Positions 48,791 to 58,070 of a DNA stretch of 64,000 bases are shown here, in pieces (the first letter of the stretch is position 1; each line of letters opens with the position of its first letter). The notes below the pieces were generated by a model, which worked only from the letters and a program-made list of their open reading frames with translations, had not been told where the DNA came from and did not search any database. This stretch comes from Paraburkholderia bannensis NBRC 103871 (GTDB taxonomy: Bacteria > Pseudomonadota > Gammaproteobacteria > Burkholderiales > Burkholderiaceae). Where the stretch lies: the NCBI RefSeq assembly GCF_000685015.1, contig NZ_BAYA01000008.1, forward strand, positions 1 to 64,000. The letters run 5' to 3'. A program made the translations under genes and the position numbers.

Positions 48791-49768
48791 ATGAAGATCT
48801 GCATTTTCGGCGCCGGTGCGATCGGCGCGATGATGGGCGTGCAGCTCGCGCGCGCGGGCGCGGACGTGAGCTTCGTTGCGCGCGGCCCGCATCTGGCCGC
48901 GATGCGCGAAAACGGCGCGCGGCTCTTGATGGACGGCGAGGAATACGTCGCAAAGGTTCGTTGCACGAACGATCCGCGCGAACTGGGCGTGCAGGATGTC
49001 GTGATCGTCACGCTCAAGGCACATTCGGTGGCTGGCGTGATCGATTCGATGCAGCCGCTCATCGGCAAGCATACGGCCATCGTCACGGGCACCAACGGCA
49101 TTCCCTACTGGTACTTCCATCGGCACGGCGGCAAGTTCGAAGGCACGCGCCTGGACAGCATCGATCCCGACGGCGCGCAATGGACGCGCCTGGGCCCCGA
49201 GCGCGCGATTGGCTGCGTGCTCTACCCCGCCGCCGAAATCGAGGCGCCGGGCGTGATCCGTCATGTGTACGGCAAGAAGTTTCCCATCGGCGAGCCGTCG
49301 GGCGAACGCACGTCACGCATCGTGCAGTTGCACGAAGCGATGACCGCCGCCGGTTTCGACGCGCCAATCCGCGACAATATCCGCGATGAAATCTGGCTCA
49401 AGCTGTGGGGCAACCTCTGCTTCAATCCGATCAGCGCGCTCACGCACGCAACGCTCGACGTCATCACGCAGGATCCCGCGACGCGCGCCGTCGCGCGCAC
49501 GATGATGCTGGAAGCGCAGCGTATTGCCGAGCATTTCGGCGTGCATTTTCGGGTGGATGTCGAGCGGCGTATCGACGGCGCGGGCGCAGTGGGCGCGCAC
49601 AAGACCTCGATGCTGGTCGACCTGGAGCAGCGCAGGCCCATGGAAATCGATCCGCTGCTGACCGTCGTGCAGGAGATGGGCATGCTGGTGGGCGAAGCGA
49701 CGCCTGCCATCGACACGGTGCTCGCCCTCGTCAAGCAGCGCGAGCAGATGATGAAGCTTGCGGCTTGA
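48791..49768 (+). CDS. 2-dehydropantoate 2-reductase (ApbA/PanE family)
   Basis: 325 aa. N-terminal NADPH-binding KICIFGAGAIGAMMGVQLARAGADVSFVARGPHL, central KAHSVAGVIDSM and catalytic-Lys region NIRDEIWLKLWGNLCFNPISALT, then PMEIDPLLTVVQEMG. It reduces ketopantoate or a related 2-oxo acid. Several paralogues are usual in this group, so it need not be the pantothenate enzyme. GGGGAA before the ATG at 48791. Confidence 0.88.
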   Translation: MKICIFGAGAIGAMMGVQLARAGADVSFVARGPHLAAMRENGARLLMDGEEYVAKVRCTNDPRELGVQDVVIVTLKAHSVAGVIDSMQPLIGKHTAIVTGTNGIPYWYFHRHGGKFEGTRLDSIDPDGAQWTRLGPERAIGCVLYPAAEIEAPGVIRHVYGKKFPIGEPSGERTSRIVQLHEAMTAAGFDAPIRDNIRDEIWLKLWGNLCFNPISALTHATLDVITQDPATRAVARTMMLEAQRIAEHFGVHFRVDVERRIDGAGAVGAHKTSMLVDLEQRRPMEIDPLLTVVQEMGMLVGEATPAIDTVLALVKQREQMMKLAA

Positions 49769-49786
49769 ACGGCAGCGACTGGAAAC

Positions 49787-49816
49787 AAAAAGCCGCGCGC
49801 AAGCGCGGCTTTTTTC
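49787..49816. terminator. Bidirectional terminator
   Basis: AAAAAGCCGCGC (49787-49798) / GCGCGGCTTTTT (49803-49814) with a GCAA loop, between the convergent PanE-like gene and the LysR gene. Confidence 0.9.
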
Positions 49817-49836
49817 ATTACGTCTTTTTCATCACG

Positions 49837-50808
49837 TCATTGCGCGATTGAATCGACGAGTTGCGGTTCTGGTGTATCGCCATGATCGACGCGCCCCGCT
49901 GCGATGAACTGCGCCCACGCGGCCTGCGCACACGGGCGCAAGGAGCGATGACGTCTGCGCACGAGCAGCGTGCTGACCTTCACGACCGGATGCAGCACAT
50001 GCGCGACGAGCGCCCCGGCGGGCGCCGCCCAGTGGTTGGCATCGTCATCGGCGCAGACCGGCAGGATGCCGATGCCCATGCCGAACTGCGCCATGCGCGC
50101 GACGCCTGCCGCGTGGGCGAGTTCCTGCACATGGAGTTCCGGCGCGCGCACGCCATCGAGCGCATGCATGACAGCGTTACGGCAACCCGAATCGCGATTG
50201 AGCGTCACAAGCGGCTGATCGGCGAGTGAGCGCCAATGCAGCGCACCACCTGACGCGAGAGGATGTTGCGCGGGCAACAATGCGCACAACGGCGTGGCCG
50301 CAATCGGCTGCACGTCGAACTGGCCGCTCGCGAGACGCACTGAAGGGATCGCTTCGGCAATCACGCCGAAGTCCGCCTCGCCCTGTTCCACGGCCTGCAA
50401 GACGGCTTCTTGCGGCCAGTCCTGCAAATGCAGCGTGACGGCGGGCAAGGCGGCGGCGCAGTGGGCAATCGCATGAGGCACCCAGCCCGACGACAAGGCA
50501 GGATTGCTCGCTACCGTCACCACGCCGCGATGCGCCTGATGCGCGTCGCGGCCTTCGCTCAAGGCCATGTCGATTTCGTCGAGCAGGTGCGCAATGCGCC
50601 GCTCGAAGCCGCTGCCCGCCAGCGTGAGTTCGACCTGGCGGGTGGTGCGATCGAAAAGCTTCAGGTCGACGGCTTCTTCCAGTTCGCGCACGCATCGGCT
50701 CACGGCGGACTGCGTCAGACCAAATTCGCGCGCCGCGCGCGTAAAGCTGCGCGAGCGCGCGACGGCGACGAATACCTTGAGTTGCTGAAGCGAAACGTTC
50801 ATCGACAT
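49837..50808 (-). CDS. LysR-family regulator
   Basis: 323 aa. HTH VSLQQLKVFVAVARSRSFTRAAREFGLTQSAVSRCVRELEEAVDLKLFDRTTRQVELT, then a substrate-binding domain with a Cys in NRDSGCRNAV. It follows the OFA transporter gene by 15 bp on the same strand, so the two are probably co-transcribed. Confidence 0.9.
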   Translation of the reverse strand: MSMNVSLQQLKVFVAVARSRSFTRAAREFGLTQSAVSRCVRELEEAVDLKLFDRTTRQVELTLAGSGFERRIAHLLDEIDMALSEGRDAHQAHRGVVTVASNPALSSGWVPHAIAHCAAALPAVTLHLQDWPQEAVLQAVEQGEADFGVIAEAIPSVRLASGQFDVQPIAATPLCALLPAQHPLASGGALHWRSLADQPLVTLNRDSGCRNAVMHALDGVRAPELHVQELAHAAGVARMAQFGMGIGILPVCADDDANHWAAPAGALVAHVLHPVVKVSTLLVRRRHRSLRPCAQAAWAQFIAAGRVDHGDTPEPQLVDSIAQ

Positions 50809-50823
50809 CGGCGGATCAGTGCG

Positions 50824-52152
50824 TCATTCGCCGGTCTGGTTCTGCCACTGCTGGAGCGTGCCGGAGTGCGTCGCGAGCGTGGCCGACGATGTTTCGCCAT
50901 CCTGCTCGATCAAGCGCTGGCGCATTGGCGCGAGGATGAATTTCGCGCTCACACCGGCGGCAATCGTGATGACCGCGGCGGCGATGAACACTGCGCTCCA
51001 GCCGCCGGTCGCCGACAGCACCGAGGCCACCGGCACGAGCAGCGCGGCCGTACCCTTGGCGGTATAGAGCGTGCCTGCATTGGCGGCCGCGTACTTGCTG
51101 CCGAAGGTATCGGCGCAGATCGCCGGGAAGATCGAGAAGATCTCGCCCCAGAACAGGAAGATCAGTGCAGCGAAGGTCATGAACGCATAGGGGTTCGTGC
51201 CGTACTGCATCATGCCGAGCAGCGCGAGCCCTTCGCCCACGAAGATGATGAACATGGTGTTTTCACGGCCGATCTTGTCGGAGATGAAGCCGCACAGCGG
51301 ACGCGTGAAGCCGTTGCAGATATTGTCGATCGACAGCGTGAGCGTGAGCAGCGGCAACGTCGCGCCGAACACCGTCATCGGAATGCGCGCAAGACCCCAG
51401 TCTTTCGCAATCGGGCCGATCTGCGCAGTCGCCATCAGGCCACCCGCTGCAACCGCGACGAACGATACGTAGATGATCCAGAACACGGGCTGCCGCACCA
51501 TCTGCCCAGGCGTGTAGTCGATCCGCGAAACGAGACGCCGTGCCACGCCGCCCACACGCGGCACCGGCTTCACGAGCAGGAAGGCCAGCACGAGAATCGC
51601 CGCGCCTTGCAGGATGCCAAAGAACAGAAACGTGTGTTCATAGCCCGAGCGCGTAATCATATTGGCAATCGGGATCACGGTGACCGCCGCGCCCGCGCCA
51701 AAGCCCGCCGCCGTGAGGCCCGCCGCCAGGCCGCGCCGGTCGGGAAACAGCTTGAGCGCATTGCCCACGCAGGTGCCGTACACGCCGCCCGCGCCAATGC
51801 CCGCGATCACCGAAGACGCATACAGCATCGGCAACGTGGTCGCATAGGAATTGAGCACCCAGGCCAGACCCGCGCAGAGCGCACCGACGGCAACGACCGG
51901 ACGCGGGCCGAACTTGTCGACGAGCCAGCCTTCGACGGGCACGAGCCAGGTTTCGGTGAGGATGAAGATAGAGAACGCCAGTTGAATCGAGGCTTCGCCC
52001 CAGTGATGGCGCGCATTCATCGGCGCGACGAACAGCGTCCACGCGTATTGCAGATTGGCAACGAGCGCCATGCATAGCATGCCGACCACCAGTTGACACC
52101 AACGGTTCGTCCAGAACGGACCGTCTTCGCTCCTCTGACCGATTGCATTCAT
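50824..52152 (-). CDS. MFS transporter, oxalate/formate antiporter (OFA) family
   Basis: 442 aa with 12 predicted helices. WCQLVVGMLCMALVANLQYAWTLFVAPMNARHHWGEASIQLAFSIFILTETWLVPVEGWLVDKFGPRPVV and GIGAGGVYGTCVGNALKLFPDRRGLAAGLTAAGFGAGA are OxlT-type signatures. It probably exchanges oxalate for formate or moves a related dicarboxylate. The frc-like gene nearby supports oxalate. GGAGAC before the ATG at 52152. The conserved helix-11 Lys of OxlT was not checked in detail. Confidence 0.9.
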   Translation of the reverse strand: MNAIGQRSEDGPFWTNRWCQLVVGMLCMALVANLQYAWTLFVAPMNARHHWGEASIQLAFSIFILTETWLVPVEGWLVDKFGPRPVVAVGALCAGLAWVLNSYATTLPMLYASSVIAGIGAGGVYGTCVGNALKLFPDRRGLAAGLTAAGFGAGAAVTVIPIANMITRSGYEHTFLFFGILQGAAILVLAFLLVKPVPRVGGVARRLVSRIDYTPGQMVRQPVFWIIYVSFVAVAAGGLMATAQIGPIAKDWGLARIPMTVFGATLPLLTLTLSIDNICNGFTRPLCGFISDKIGRENTMFIIFVGEGLALLGMMQYGTNPYAFMTFAALIFLFWGEIFSIFPAICADTFGSKYAAANAGTLYTAKGTAALLVPVASVLSATGGWSAVFIAAAVITIAAGVSAKFILAPMRQRLIEQDGETSSATLATHSGTLQQWQNQTGE

Positions 52153-52514
52153 CTCGCTTGTCTCCGCTATCCATTCATGGGGGCCGGTACTTTTGCCGGC
52201 CTGCATAGTCTTCAACTTATGGTTCTAGATCTTTCGCTTGTTTTTATTCGATTCGTCACACGGAAATTCGTATTGAAATTCTTTGAATCGATTTCGATTG
52301 CTGCTTCCACTTGATACGTTGAAGTGCTTAAAGGACAGCCTCTTGATCCGGGTTTTCCCGCTATAAACGCGGCTTTTTTTGCTGATTTACGCGTTAACCC
52401 GCAAGCAATAGACGAGGCATTCGGACTCCTTTCAACTCATGCTAGGGTGAATGCTCAATTACTCACAATTAAAGTTTGTTAGTATGTGGATTCACCATCC
52501 TTTATGGATCGGCT
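52153..52514. other. Divergent intergenic region, OFA transporter / LysR
   Basis: 362 bp, AT-richer than the coding DNA, with no gene. It should hold both promoters and the LysR box at 52461-52483. GTATGTGGATTCACC at 52482-52496 is a weak partial match to the GntR operator described at 56712 and 58071. Confidence 0.45.
52461..52483. promoter_or_regulatory. Probable LysR-type box
   Basis: ACTCACAA (52461-52468) and TTGTTAGT (52476-52483) form an imperfect inverted repeat (7 of 8) about 35-50 bp before the LysR gene. Suitable for autoregulation and for control of the divergent transporter gene. Confidence 0.45.
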
Positions 52515-53459
52515 ATGACCATGCGGAACGCCACGCTGCGCCAGTTGAAGGTCTTCGAGACCGTGGCGCGCCACCTCAGTTTTTCGCGTGCCGCCGAGGA
52601 ATTGCATCTCACCCAGCCAGCCGTTTCCACCCAGGTCAAGCAGCTTGAGGAACACGCGGGCCTGCCGCTCTTCGAGCAACTGGGCAAGAAGATCTACCTC
52701 ACGCCGGCCGGCACGGAGATGCTGCATTACAGCCGCGCGATCATGCAGCAGTTCCATGAAGTCGACGAAGCCATGAGCCAGCTAAAAGGCGTCTCAGGCG
52801 GCAAGCTCAACGTGGCGGTGATCAGTGCAGGCGACTACTTCTTTCCGCGCCTGCTTGCGGAATTCACGCGGCGTTACAAGGGCGTCGAGCTCAATCTCTC
52901 GGTGCACAACCGCGAGCAACTGCTGCATCAGCTTTCCACCAACCAGACCGATCTCGCGATCATGGTGCGGCCTCCGCACGCGACGGATGCGGTCAACGAA
53001 ACGTTTGCGCCGCATCCGTACGTGATCGTCGCCGCGCCCACGCATCCCCTTGCGCACAAGCGCGGCATCAAGCTCAGCGCGCTCGCCAACGAGGCGTTCA
53101 TCGTGCGCGAGCGCGGTTCGGATACATGGAATTCGATGGAAGAAGGGTTCGCGGGCAAGCTCACGAACCTGAAGATCGCGATGGAGATTCACAGCACGGA
53201 AACCATCAAGCAGGCCGTGATTGCGGGCATGGGGATCGCGTTTCTATCGGCGCATACGATCAGCCTGGAATTACAGGTCGGCCATCTCGCCGTGCTCGAC
53301 GTCGAGGGCTTTCCCGTCATGCTCAACTGGTATGTCGTGCACCGCAAGAACAAGCGCCTGCCGCCCGTTGCGCTCGCGTTCAAGCGCTTCCTCATGGAGG
53401 AAGGCGCACAACTGATCGAGAACATTACACAAGTCTCACAGGCCTCACTTCATAAGTAA
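52515..53459 (+). CDS. LysR-family regulator, CbbR-like
   Basis: 314 aa. HTH ATLRQLKVFETVARHLSFSRAAEELHLTQPAVSTQVKQLEEHAGLPLFEQLGKKIYLTPAG is of the CbbR/RbcR type; the effector domain follows (KLNVAVISAGDYFFPRLLAEFTRRYKGVELNLSVHNREQLL). It is divergent from the OFA transporter, which it probably regulates; CbbR-like proteins near oxalate genes are plausible in formate-using bacteria. Start at 52515 or the ATG 6 bp later. Confidence 0.88.
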   Translation: MTMRNATLRQLKVFETVARHLSFSRAAEELHLTQPAVSTQVKQLEEHAGLPLFEQLGKKIYLTPAGTEMLHYSRAIMQQFHEVDEAMSQLKGVSGGKLNVAVISAGDYFFPRLLAEFTRRYKGVELNLSVHNREQLLHQLSTNQTDLAIMVRPPHATDAVNETFAPHPYVIVAAPTHPLAHKRGIKLSALANEAFIVRERGSDTWNSMEEGFAGKLTNLKIAMEIHSTETIKQAVIAGMGIAFLSAHTISLELQVGHLAVLDVEGFPVMLNWYVVHRKNKRLPPVALAFKRFLMEEGAQLIENITQVSQASLHK

Positions 53460-53531
53460 GGCACTATGGTTACGGGCGTAACGTTTACGCTTGATTAATG
53501 ATTCGCGCGATCCGGGACAATTCAGCGCGAT

Positions 53532-54464
53532 TCAGCGTGATCGACGCCTTCGGCGCCGGGAATCGCGCGAGGCACGGTAGGTTTTGTGCGGCGCCTGCAC
53601 CGGCGCTTCGTACACCGAAATCCAGGTATCGAAGTTCGCCGGTTCATAAGCGGCCGGGCCACACGCGGCGACCAGCCATGCATCGGGCACCGCGGCCAAA
53701 GGCGCTGGCGCTGATCGTTTCGATACATCGTGCGCGATGCGTGCGATGCGTGATTCACGCATGTGCCGCGCGCCACCCATCGCGCGCACGCCCAATGCCA
53801 CGGCAAGCACACACGCCGCCCCCAGCGCAGAAACGGCAAATTCCATCGATCCCGGCGACACCGCCATGCCGACGCCCAACGCAACGATCAACGCGAGCGC
53901 CGCGAGGTGCAACACATGCTCGCCACGACTGAGCGCGGTTCGCTTGCGCCCAATGAATCCTTGCTCTCGCGCCAGGCGGCAAGCCGTGGCAAACGCGCCG
54001 AACGCCAGCGCGCCCAGCGTCGCGATCAAATAGAACGCAAGTCGCGTCTCGATGGAATGCAGTGACGCCGACAGTATGCCGATGACGCCCGCACCCGTCG
54101 CAGCGACGCCCAGCGCGGCGCCCACTGCGCTCGTCACGCTTGCGTGTCGCACAGGATTGGCGCGCGCTGTCAACCAGAGGCCGACTAGCGCGCCCGCCTC
54201 CGCTGCGGCTACGGGCAGCGCCCTCGGGACGAAAAGCGCCGCTATCACACCCGGCGCCACGGTTGAAAGCAGTGCAAATGAAATGGCAAACAGCAGATGA
54301 CGTTGCGGCACGATGTTGCGCTTGCAGCCTGGCTTCCTGTGAACGGGTGCACGACGCGCCCATCCCGGCGCAAGCGCCGCGAATTGTGCAAATGCACAGA
54401 CAAACCCACCGAACAGCATTGCGCCGCCCAGCGCTATCGCAACTTCAGCGAGTTGCTGCTGCAT
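53532..54464 (-). CDS. Multi-pass membrane protein, function unknown
   Basis: 310 aa with about seven predicted helices (VAIALGGAMLFGGFVCAFAQFAAL, HLLFAISFALLSTVAPGVIAAL, ALPVAAAEAGALVGLWL, SVTSAVGAALGVAATGAGVIGIL, LAFYLIATLGALAFGAFATA, VLHLAALALIVALGVGMAV, FAVSALGAACVLAVALGVRA). An Arg-rich C-terminal tail follows. No recognised family. AAGGAG before the ATG at 54464. It follows the FAH-family gene by 28 bp, so it is likely part of the frc operon. Confidence 0.75.
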   Translation of the reverse strand: MQQQLAEVAIALGGAMLFGGFVCAFAQFAALAPGWARRAPVHRKPGCKRNIVPQRHLLFAISFALLSTVAPGVIAALFVPRALPVAAAEAGALVGLWLTARANPVRHASVTSAVGAALGVAATGAGVIGILSASLHSIETRLAFYLIATLGALAFGAFATACRLAREQGFIGRKRTALSRGEHVLHLAALALIVALGVGMAVSPGSMEFAVSALGAACVLAVALGVRAMGGARHMRESRIARIAHDVSKRSAPAPLAAVPDAWLVAACGPAAYEPANFDTWISVYEAPVQAPHKTYRASRDSRRRRRRSR

Positions 54465-54492
54465 CTCGTCTCCTTGCGCGTCACGTGCGTGC

Positions 54493-55305
54493 TCAAACCA
54501 CGCGTGCGTCTTCGGTTTGCACCTGCTCTGCGGCCACCTGCGAGCGCAGCGTGTTCGCGAGCGTGCCAATGCCCTCGATCGTCACTTCCACCGTCGCGCC
54601 TTCGCCCATCGAGCCCACGCCCAGCGACGTCCCGCACGCGATCACGTCGCCCGGTTCCAGCGTGAGATCCTGCGAAATCAGGCTCACCTGCTGCGCGGGA
54701 GAGAACACCATGTCGTCGAGCGGATAGTTCTGTCGCTCGACGCCATCGAGCCGCGTCACCACACTCGCGCTCCGCCAGTCGAAACCCGAGACGATGGCCG
54801 GCCCCAGACAGCAGAACGTATCGAATCCCTTCGCGCGGCACCATTGCGGGAAGTGCGGATTTTCGGTCAGCAGTCCAGCCGCCGTCACGTCGTTGACGAC
54901 CGTGAAGCCAAAGATCGCGGCCTGCGCTTCGTCCTCGCTCACATTGCGACAGCGCTTGCCGATCACGATGCCCAACTCGCCTTCGAAGACGATTTTTCCC
55001 GCATAGTGGGCCGGCCGCACGATGGTTTCGCCCGAACCGATCACCGACTCCGCGGGCTTGATCAGGAAGAGGGGGTGTTCAGGAACAGGCTTGTCGAGCT
55101 TGCGCGCCAGGGCGTGAAAGTTGTTCCAGAGCGCGACGACCTTGCCGGGCGCGCAAGGCGCAAGCGGCGTGAGCGCACGCAGCGAGAGCACCGCGCCCGT
55201 CGGCACCGGCTGGTCGATCCCTTCGTATTCGTGCAGATAACCGTTCTCGACGCGGCCGAACACCATGCTGCCGTCGTTCGCCATCAAGCGCATCCATGTA
55301 TCCAT
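54493..55305 (-). CDS. Fumarylacetoacetate hydrolase (FAH) family protein
   Basis: 270 aa. The C-terminal FAH domain has metal ligands E-x-E...D (KIVFEGELGIVIGKRC; VNDVTAAG), the FDTFCCLGPAIV block and GDVIACGTSLGVGSM. Members hydrolyse or decarboxylate acylpyruvates or oxaloacetate. Between frc and a membrane protein, it may act on a small oxo-dicarboxylate; the substrate is unknown. AGGAG 7 bp before the ATG at 55305 fixes the start. Confidence 0.87.
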   Translation of the reverse strand: MDTWMRLMANDGSMVFGRVENGYLHEYEGIDQPVPTGAVLSLRALTPLAPCAPGKVVALWNNFHALARKLDKPVPEHPLFLIKPAESVIGSGETIVRPAHYAGKIVFEGELGIVIGKRCRNVSEDEAQAAIFGFTVVNDVTAAGLLTENPHFPQWCRAKGFDTFCCLGPAIVSGFDWRSASVVTRLDGVERQNYPLDDMVFSPAQQVSLISQDLTLEPGDVIACGTSLGVGSMGEGATVEVTIEGIGTLANTLRSQVAAEQVQTEDARVV

Positions 55306-55382
55306 GCTCTGCTCCTGCGGTTCATGTATTCGTTGCGCGCACATCTATATAGTGTGCGCGCGTGATCGCTGGCCTCCCGGCC

Positions 55383-56630
55383 CTAGATCGCCCCCGACGC
55401 GCGCAGCGAACGGATCTCCGTTTCGCTATAGCCAAACTCGGTCAGCACTTCATCGGTATGCTCGCCCAGCATGGGCGAGCGCGTGACTTCGGTCGGACTG
55501 TCGGACAGCTTGATCGGGTTGCCGACCGTGAGATATTTGCCGCGCACCGGATGCTCGACCTCGACGATGGTGCCGCTCGCACGCAAGGATTCGTCGTTGG
55601 CGATTTCCTTCATCGAGAGAATCGGGCCGCACGGAATGTCGTGGCGGTTGAGCACGGCCATCGCCTCGAACTTGGTGCGATGCATCGTCCAGTGCTCGAT
55701 CTCGGCGAAGATGTCCTTCAGGTGCGGAAGGCGTGCGCTGGGCGTGGCGTAATGCGGATCGTCGATCCATTCCTCGCGGCCGATCAGCTTGCAGATGCGA
55801 TCCCACACCGGCGCCTGGGCGATGAAATAGATGTACGCGTTCGGGTCGGTCTCCCAGCCTTTGCACTTGAGGATCCAGCCCGGCTGGCCGCCGCCCGACG
55901 CATTCCCGGCGCGCGGCACGGCATCGCCAAAAGCGGCGTTCGGAAATTGTGGGTACTCCTTCATGACGCCGGTGCGCTCCAGCCGCTGCTGGTCGCGCAA
56001 CTTCACGCGGCAGAGGTTCAGCACGCCGTCCTGCATGGCCGCCAGCACTTTCTGGCCGCGCCCCGTGTGCGTGCGCTGATAGAGCGCCGTGACAATGCCC
56101 AGCGCCAGATGCAGGCCCGTGCCGCTATCGCCGATCTGCGCGCCCGACACCACCGGCGGCCCGTCGTCGAATCCCGTCGTCGAGGCGGCGCCGCCCACGC
56201 ACTGCGCGACGTTCTCGTAGACCTTGCAGTCTTCGTACGGCCCCGGGCCGAAGCCCTTCACAGAGGCCACGATCATGCGCGGATTGAGCGACTGGATATG
56301 CTCCCAGCTAAAACCCATACGCTCAAGCGCGCCCGGCGCGAAATTCTCGACCAGCACGTCGCACTCGCGGATCATGCGTTCCAGCACGCGCTTGCCCTGC
56401 GGATTCTTCGTGTCGAGCGTGAGCGAGCGCTTGTTGCCGTTGAGCATCGTGAAGTAGAGGCTGTCCGCGTCGGGCAGGTCGCGCAGTTGCTCGCGCGTGA
56501 TATCGCCCGCGCCCGCGCGCTCCACCTTGATGACATCGGCGCCGAACCATGCGAGCAGTTGCGTGCAGGTCGGGCCCGACTGCACATGCGTGAAGTCGAG
56601 AATGCGCACGCCATCCAGTGCCTTGCCCAT
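55383..56630 (-). CDS. frc: Formyl-CoA:oxalate CoA-transferase-like (CoA-transferase family III)
   Basis: 415 aa. Very close in pattern to Oxalobacter Frc: [85 protein letters not shown] with catalytic Asp168, [12 protein letters not shown], and [17 protein letters not shown]. It activates oxalate with CoA from formyl-CoA. The partner oxalyl-CoA decarboxylase is not in this window. A GntR operator lies 82 bp upstream. Confidence 0.88.
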   Translation of the reverse strand: MGKALDGVRILDFTHVQSGPTCTQLLAWFGADVIKVERAGAGDITREQLRDLPDADSLYFTMLNGNKRSLTLDTKNPQGKRVLERMIRECDVLVENFAPGALERMGFSWEHIQSLNPRMIVASVKGFGPGPYEDCKVYENVAQCVGGAASTTGFDDGPPVVSGAQIGDSGTGLHLALGIVTALYQRTHTGRGQKVLAAMQDGVLNLCRVKLRDQQRLERTGVMKEYPQFPNAAFGDAVPRAGNASGGGQPGWILKCKGWETDPNAYIYFIAQAPVWDRICKLIGREEWIDDPHYATPSARLPHLKDIFAEIEHWTMHRTKFEAMAVLNRHDIPCGPILSMKEIANDESLRASGTIVEVEHPVRGKYLTVGNPIKLSDSPTEVTRSPMLGEHTDEVLTEFGYSETEIRSLRASGAI

Positions 56631-56711
56631 GTCATGTCTCCTTGGTTAGTCGTGGCCGGGCGAGAGAAACGAAATCCGTCAGTAGCTTTCGATGCGTCCT
56701 TGATCAATACG

Positions 56712-56728
56712 GTATGTGATATATCACA
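56712..56728. promoter_or_regulatory. Operator of the FadR-type GntR, site 1 (frc)
   Basis: GTATGTGATATATCACA contains the perfect palindrome TGTGATATATCACA (56715-56728), 82-98 bp before frc. Fifteen bases (GTATGTGATATATCA) are identical to the site upstream of the gntR operon. The half-site spacing is 4 bp, so it is not a CRP site. Confidence 0.7.
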
Positions 56729-56971
56729 GCGAAGCAAGAGCGGGTTTATCCGCTGGAACGACACGTCGATCAGGCTCTCAGCCTTTTCCTGTATGGCTTT
56801 GTTGGAAAAAACGCCGAATTGCTGCGCCGCAGGAGCGGGAAAACCCCGAGGGTTTTGTGCGCAGATATTTCAGATTCGGTGTGCGAGATGTGGCGCGGGA
56901 GGGAGCCCTGCCTTGATGCGCATAAAGCCCGGATGAAGCTGCGCGGAGGGTCTTCCCGCGCGTAGCCCTGA

Positions 56972-57003
56972 AACGAAAACGGGAGACCCGAAGGTCTCCC
57001 GTT
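56972..57003 (-). terminator. Intrinsic terminator of the gntR operon
   Basis: On the minus strand AACGGGAGACC (TTCG loop) GGTCTCCCGTT is followed by TTCGTTTC. It lies 33 bp beyond the gntR stop. Confidence 0.85.
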
Positions 57004-57035
57004 GGCCGCACAAGCGGGCTACACCCGTCGCGCAT

Positions 57036-57764
57036 TCAATCCAGAAAATCGCAGTTTTTCTCGACGAAGACCGCCAGATCGAGCGAATGCTGGCGTACGA
57101 GGCGCTCGGCAAGTTCCGTGTCGCGCTTTTCAAGCGCTTCGATGATGCGCAGGTGATCGACGATTGAACGCGACGCGCGGTCGCTCTGCGAAATCGTCAT
57201 GCGACGGATCGCGCGCACGTGCACGAAGATGTTCTTGATCGTGTCGAGGATGATCTGCGACTTCGACAGTTCGACAATCGCCTGGTGGAAGGCGATGTTG
57301 GCGTCCGAGTACTCGGCGATATGCTCCGCCGGCGTGCTGTCGCGGAAAGCGTCGAACATGTGGCGCAGCCGGGCGATCTCCTCGTCCGTCGCGTGCAGCG
57401 TCGCGAGGCGCGCGGCCATGCTTTCGAGCGCGGCCCACATCTGGATCATCTCGACGATCTCGCGCTTGTTCTTGCGCACGATATAGATGCCGCGGCGCGG
57501 CACCATGCGCAGGAAGCCTTCCTGTTCCAGCAGCGTCATGGCCTCGCGCACGGGCGTGCGGCTTACGCCGAGCGTCTCGCTCAGCACGCGCTCGTCCAGG
57601 CGAATTTCTTCGCGCGACTGATAGATGTCGGCGTCGGCGATGGCCTGGCGCAGCATCGCATAAGCCTGGTCGCGCAGGCTCAGCGTGGCGTTGATGGGTT
57701 GCAGCGCCAGCGTGAGCGGCGCGGCGTCCCGGGTGGCGACAGCTTCAGTGTGTTCTGACGACAT
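57036..57764 (-). CDS. FadR-type GntR transcriptional regulator (FCD domain)
   Basis: 242 aa. GntR HTH (LRDQAYAMLRQAIADADI...RLDERVLSETLGVSRTPVREAMTLLEQEGFLRMVPRRGIYIVRK), then an all-helical FCD ligand domain with metal-type His/Asp positions (DANIAFHQAIVELS, DHLRIIEALEKRD). It follows a 74-aa membrane protein by 10 bp. The same 15-bp palindromic motif precedes this operon and frc, so it likely regulates both. Confidence 0.9.
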   Translation of the reverse strand: MSSEHTEAVATRDAAPLTLALQPINATLSLRDQAYAMLRQAIADADIYQSREEIRLDERVLSETLGVSRTPVREAMTLLEQEGFLRMVPRRGIYIVRKNKREIVEMIQMWAALESMAARLATLHATDEEIARLRHMFDAFRDSTPAEHIAEYSDANIAFHQAIVELSKSQIILDTIKNIFVHVRAIRRMTISQSDRASRSIVDHLRIIEALEKRDTELAERLVRQHSLDLAVFVEKNCDFLD

Positions 57765-57774
57765 TCATTGCCCT

Positions 57775-57999
57775 TTAACCGATACGACCAACCTGCGGGC
57801 CAACCTTGGGCCCCACGTGCGAACGGACTGGCTGACGAACGGGCTGCACGCGCGGTGCCTCGCCCAGTCCAGCGAAACGGCCATGCTGGCCAGCCTGATC
57901 GATGGCCGACTGCGGCAGCCATCTGGCGATCATAACCGTTGCAGCCGCGCCTAAACCCACCACTGCCGCACCGAAGAGAGCGAGAGAGACGAAATCCAT
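57775..57999 (-). CDS. Small single-pass membrane protein upstream of gntR
   Basis: 74 aa. One N-terminal membrane helix (FVSLALFGAAVVGLGAAATVMIARWL) is followed by a short soluble tail rich in Pro, Val, Gly and Arg with repeated PVR/VGP motifs. GTGGAG 6 bp before the ATG at 57999 supports translation; a GTG 12 bp upstream overlaps that site. It is the first gene of the two-gene operon with gntR. I know of no family for it. Confidence 0.65.
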   Translation of the reverse strand: MDFVSLALFGAAVVGLGAAATVMIARWLPQSAIDQAGQHGRFAGLGEAPRVQPVRQPVRSHVGPKVGPQVGRIG

Positions 58000-58070
58000 T
58001 TGAAGCTCCACAAGATTGAGTCGTTGAATGACTCAATCATATGCTGCGTCGCGACAAAAATCAATATTCT

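Larger units (their letters stand above)
56631..57035. other. Intergenic region upstream of frc
   Basis: 405 bp. It contains the GntR operator at 56712-56728 and the gntR terminator at 56972-57003. In between nothing recognisable is seen; short hairpins (AAAACCCCGAGGGTTTT near 56840) are present but no gene. Confidence 0.5.

Noticed and set aside
56715..56728. CRP site before frc
   Set aside because: TGTGA and TCACA are 4 bp apart, not 6, and the same 15-mer recurs before a GntR gene. A GntR operator explains it better.
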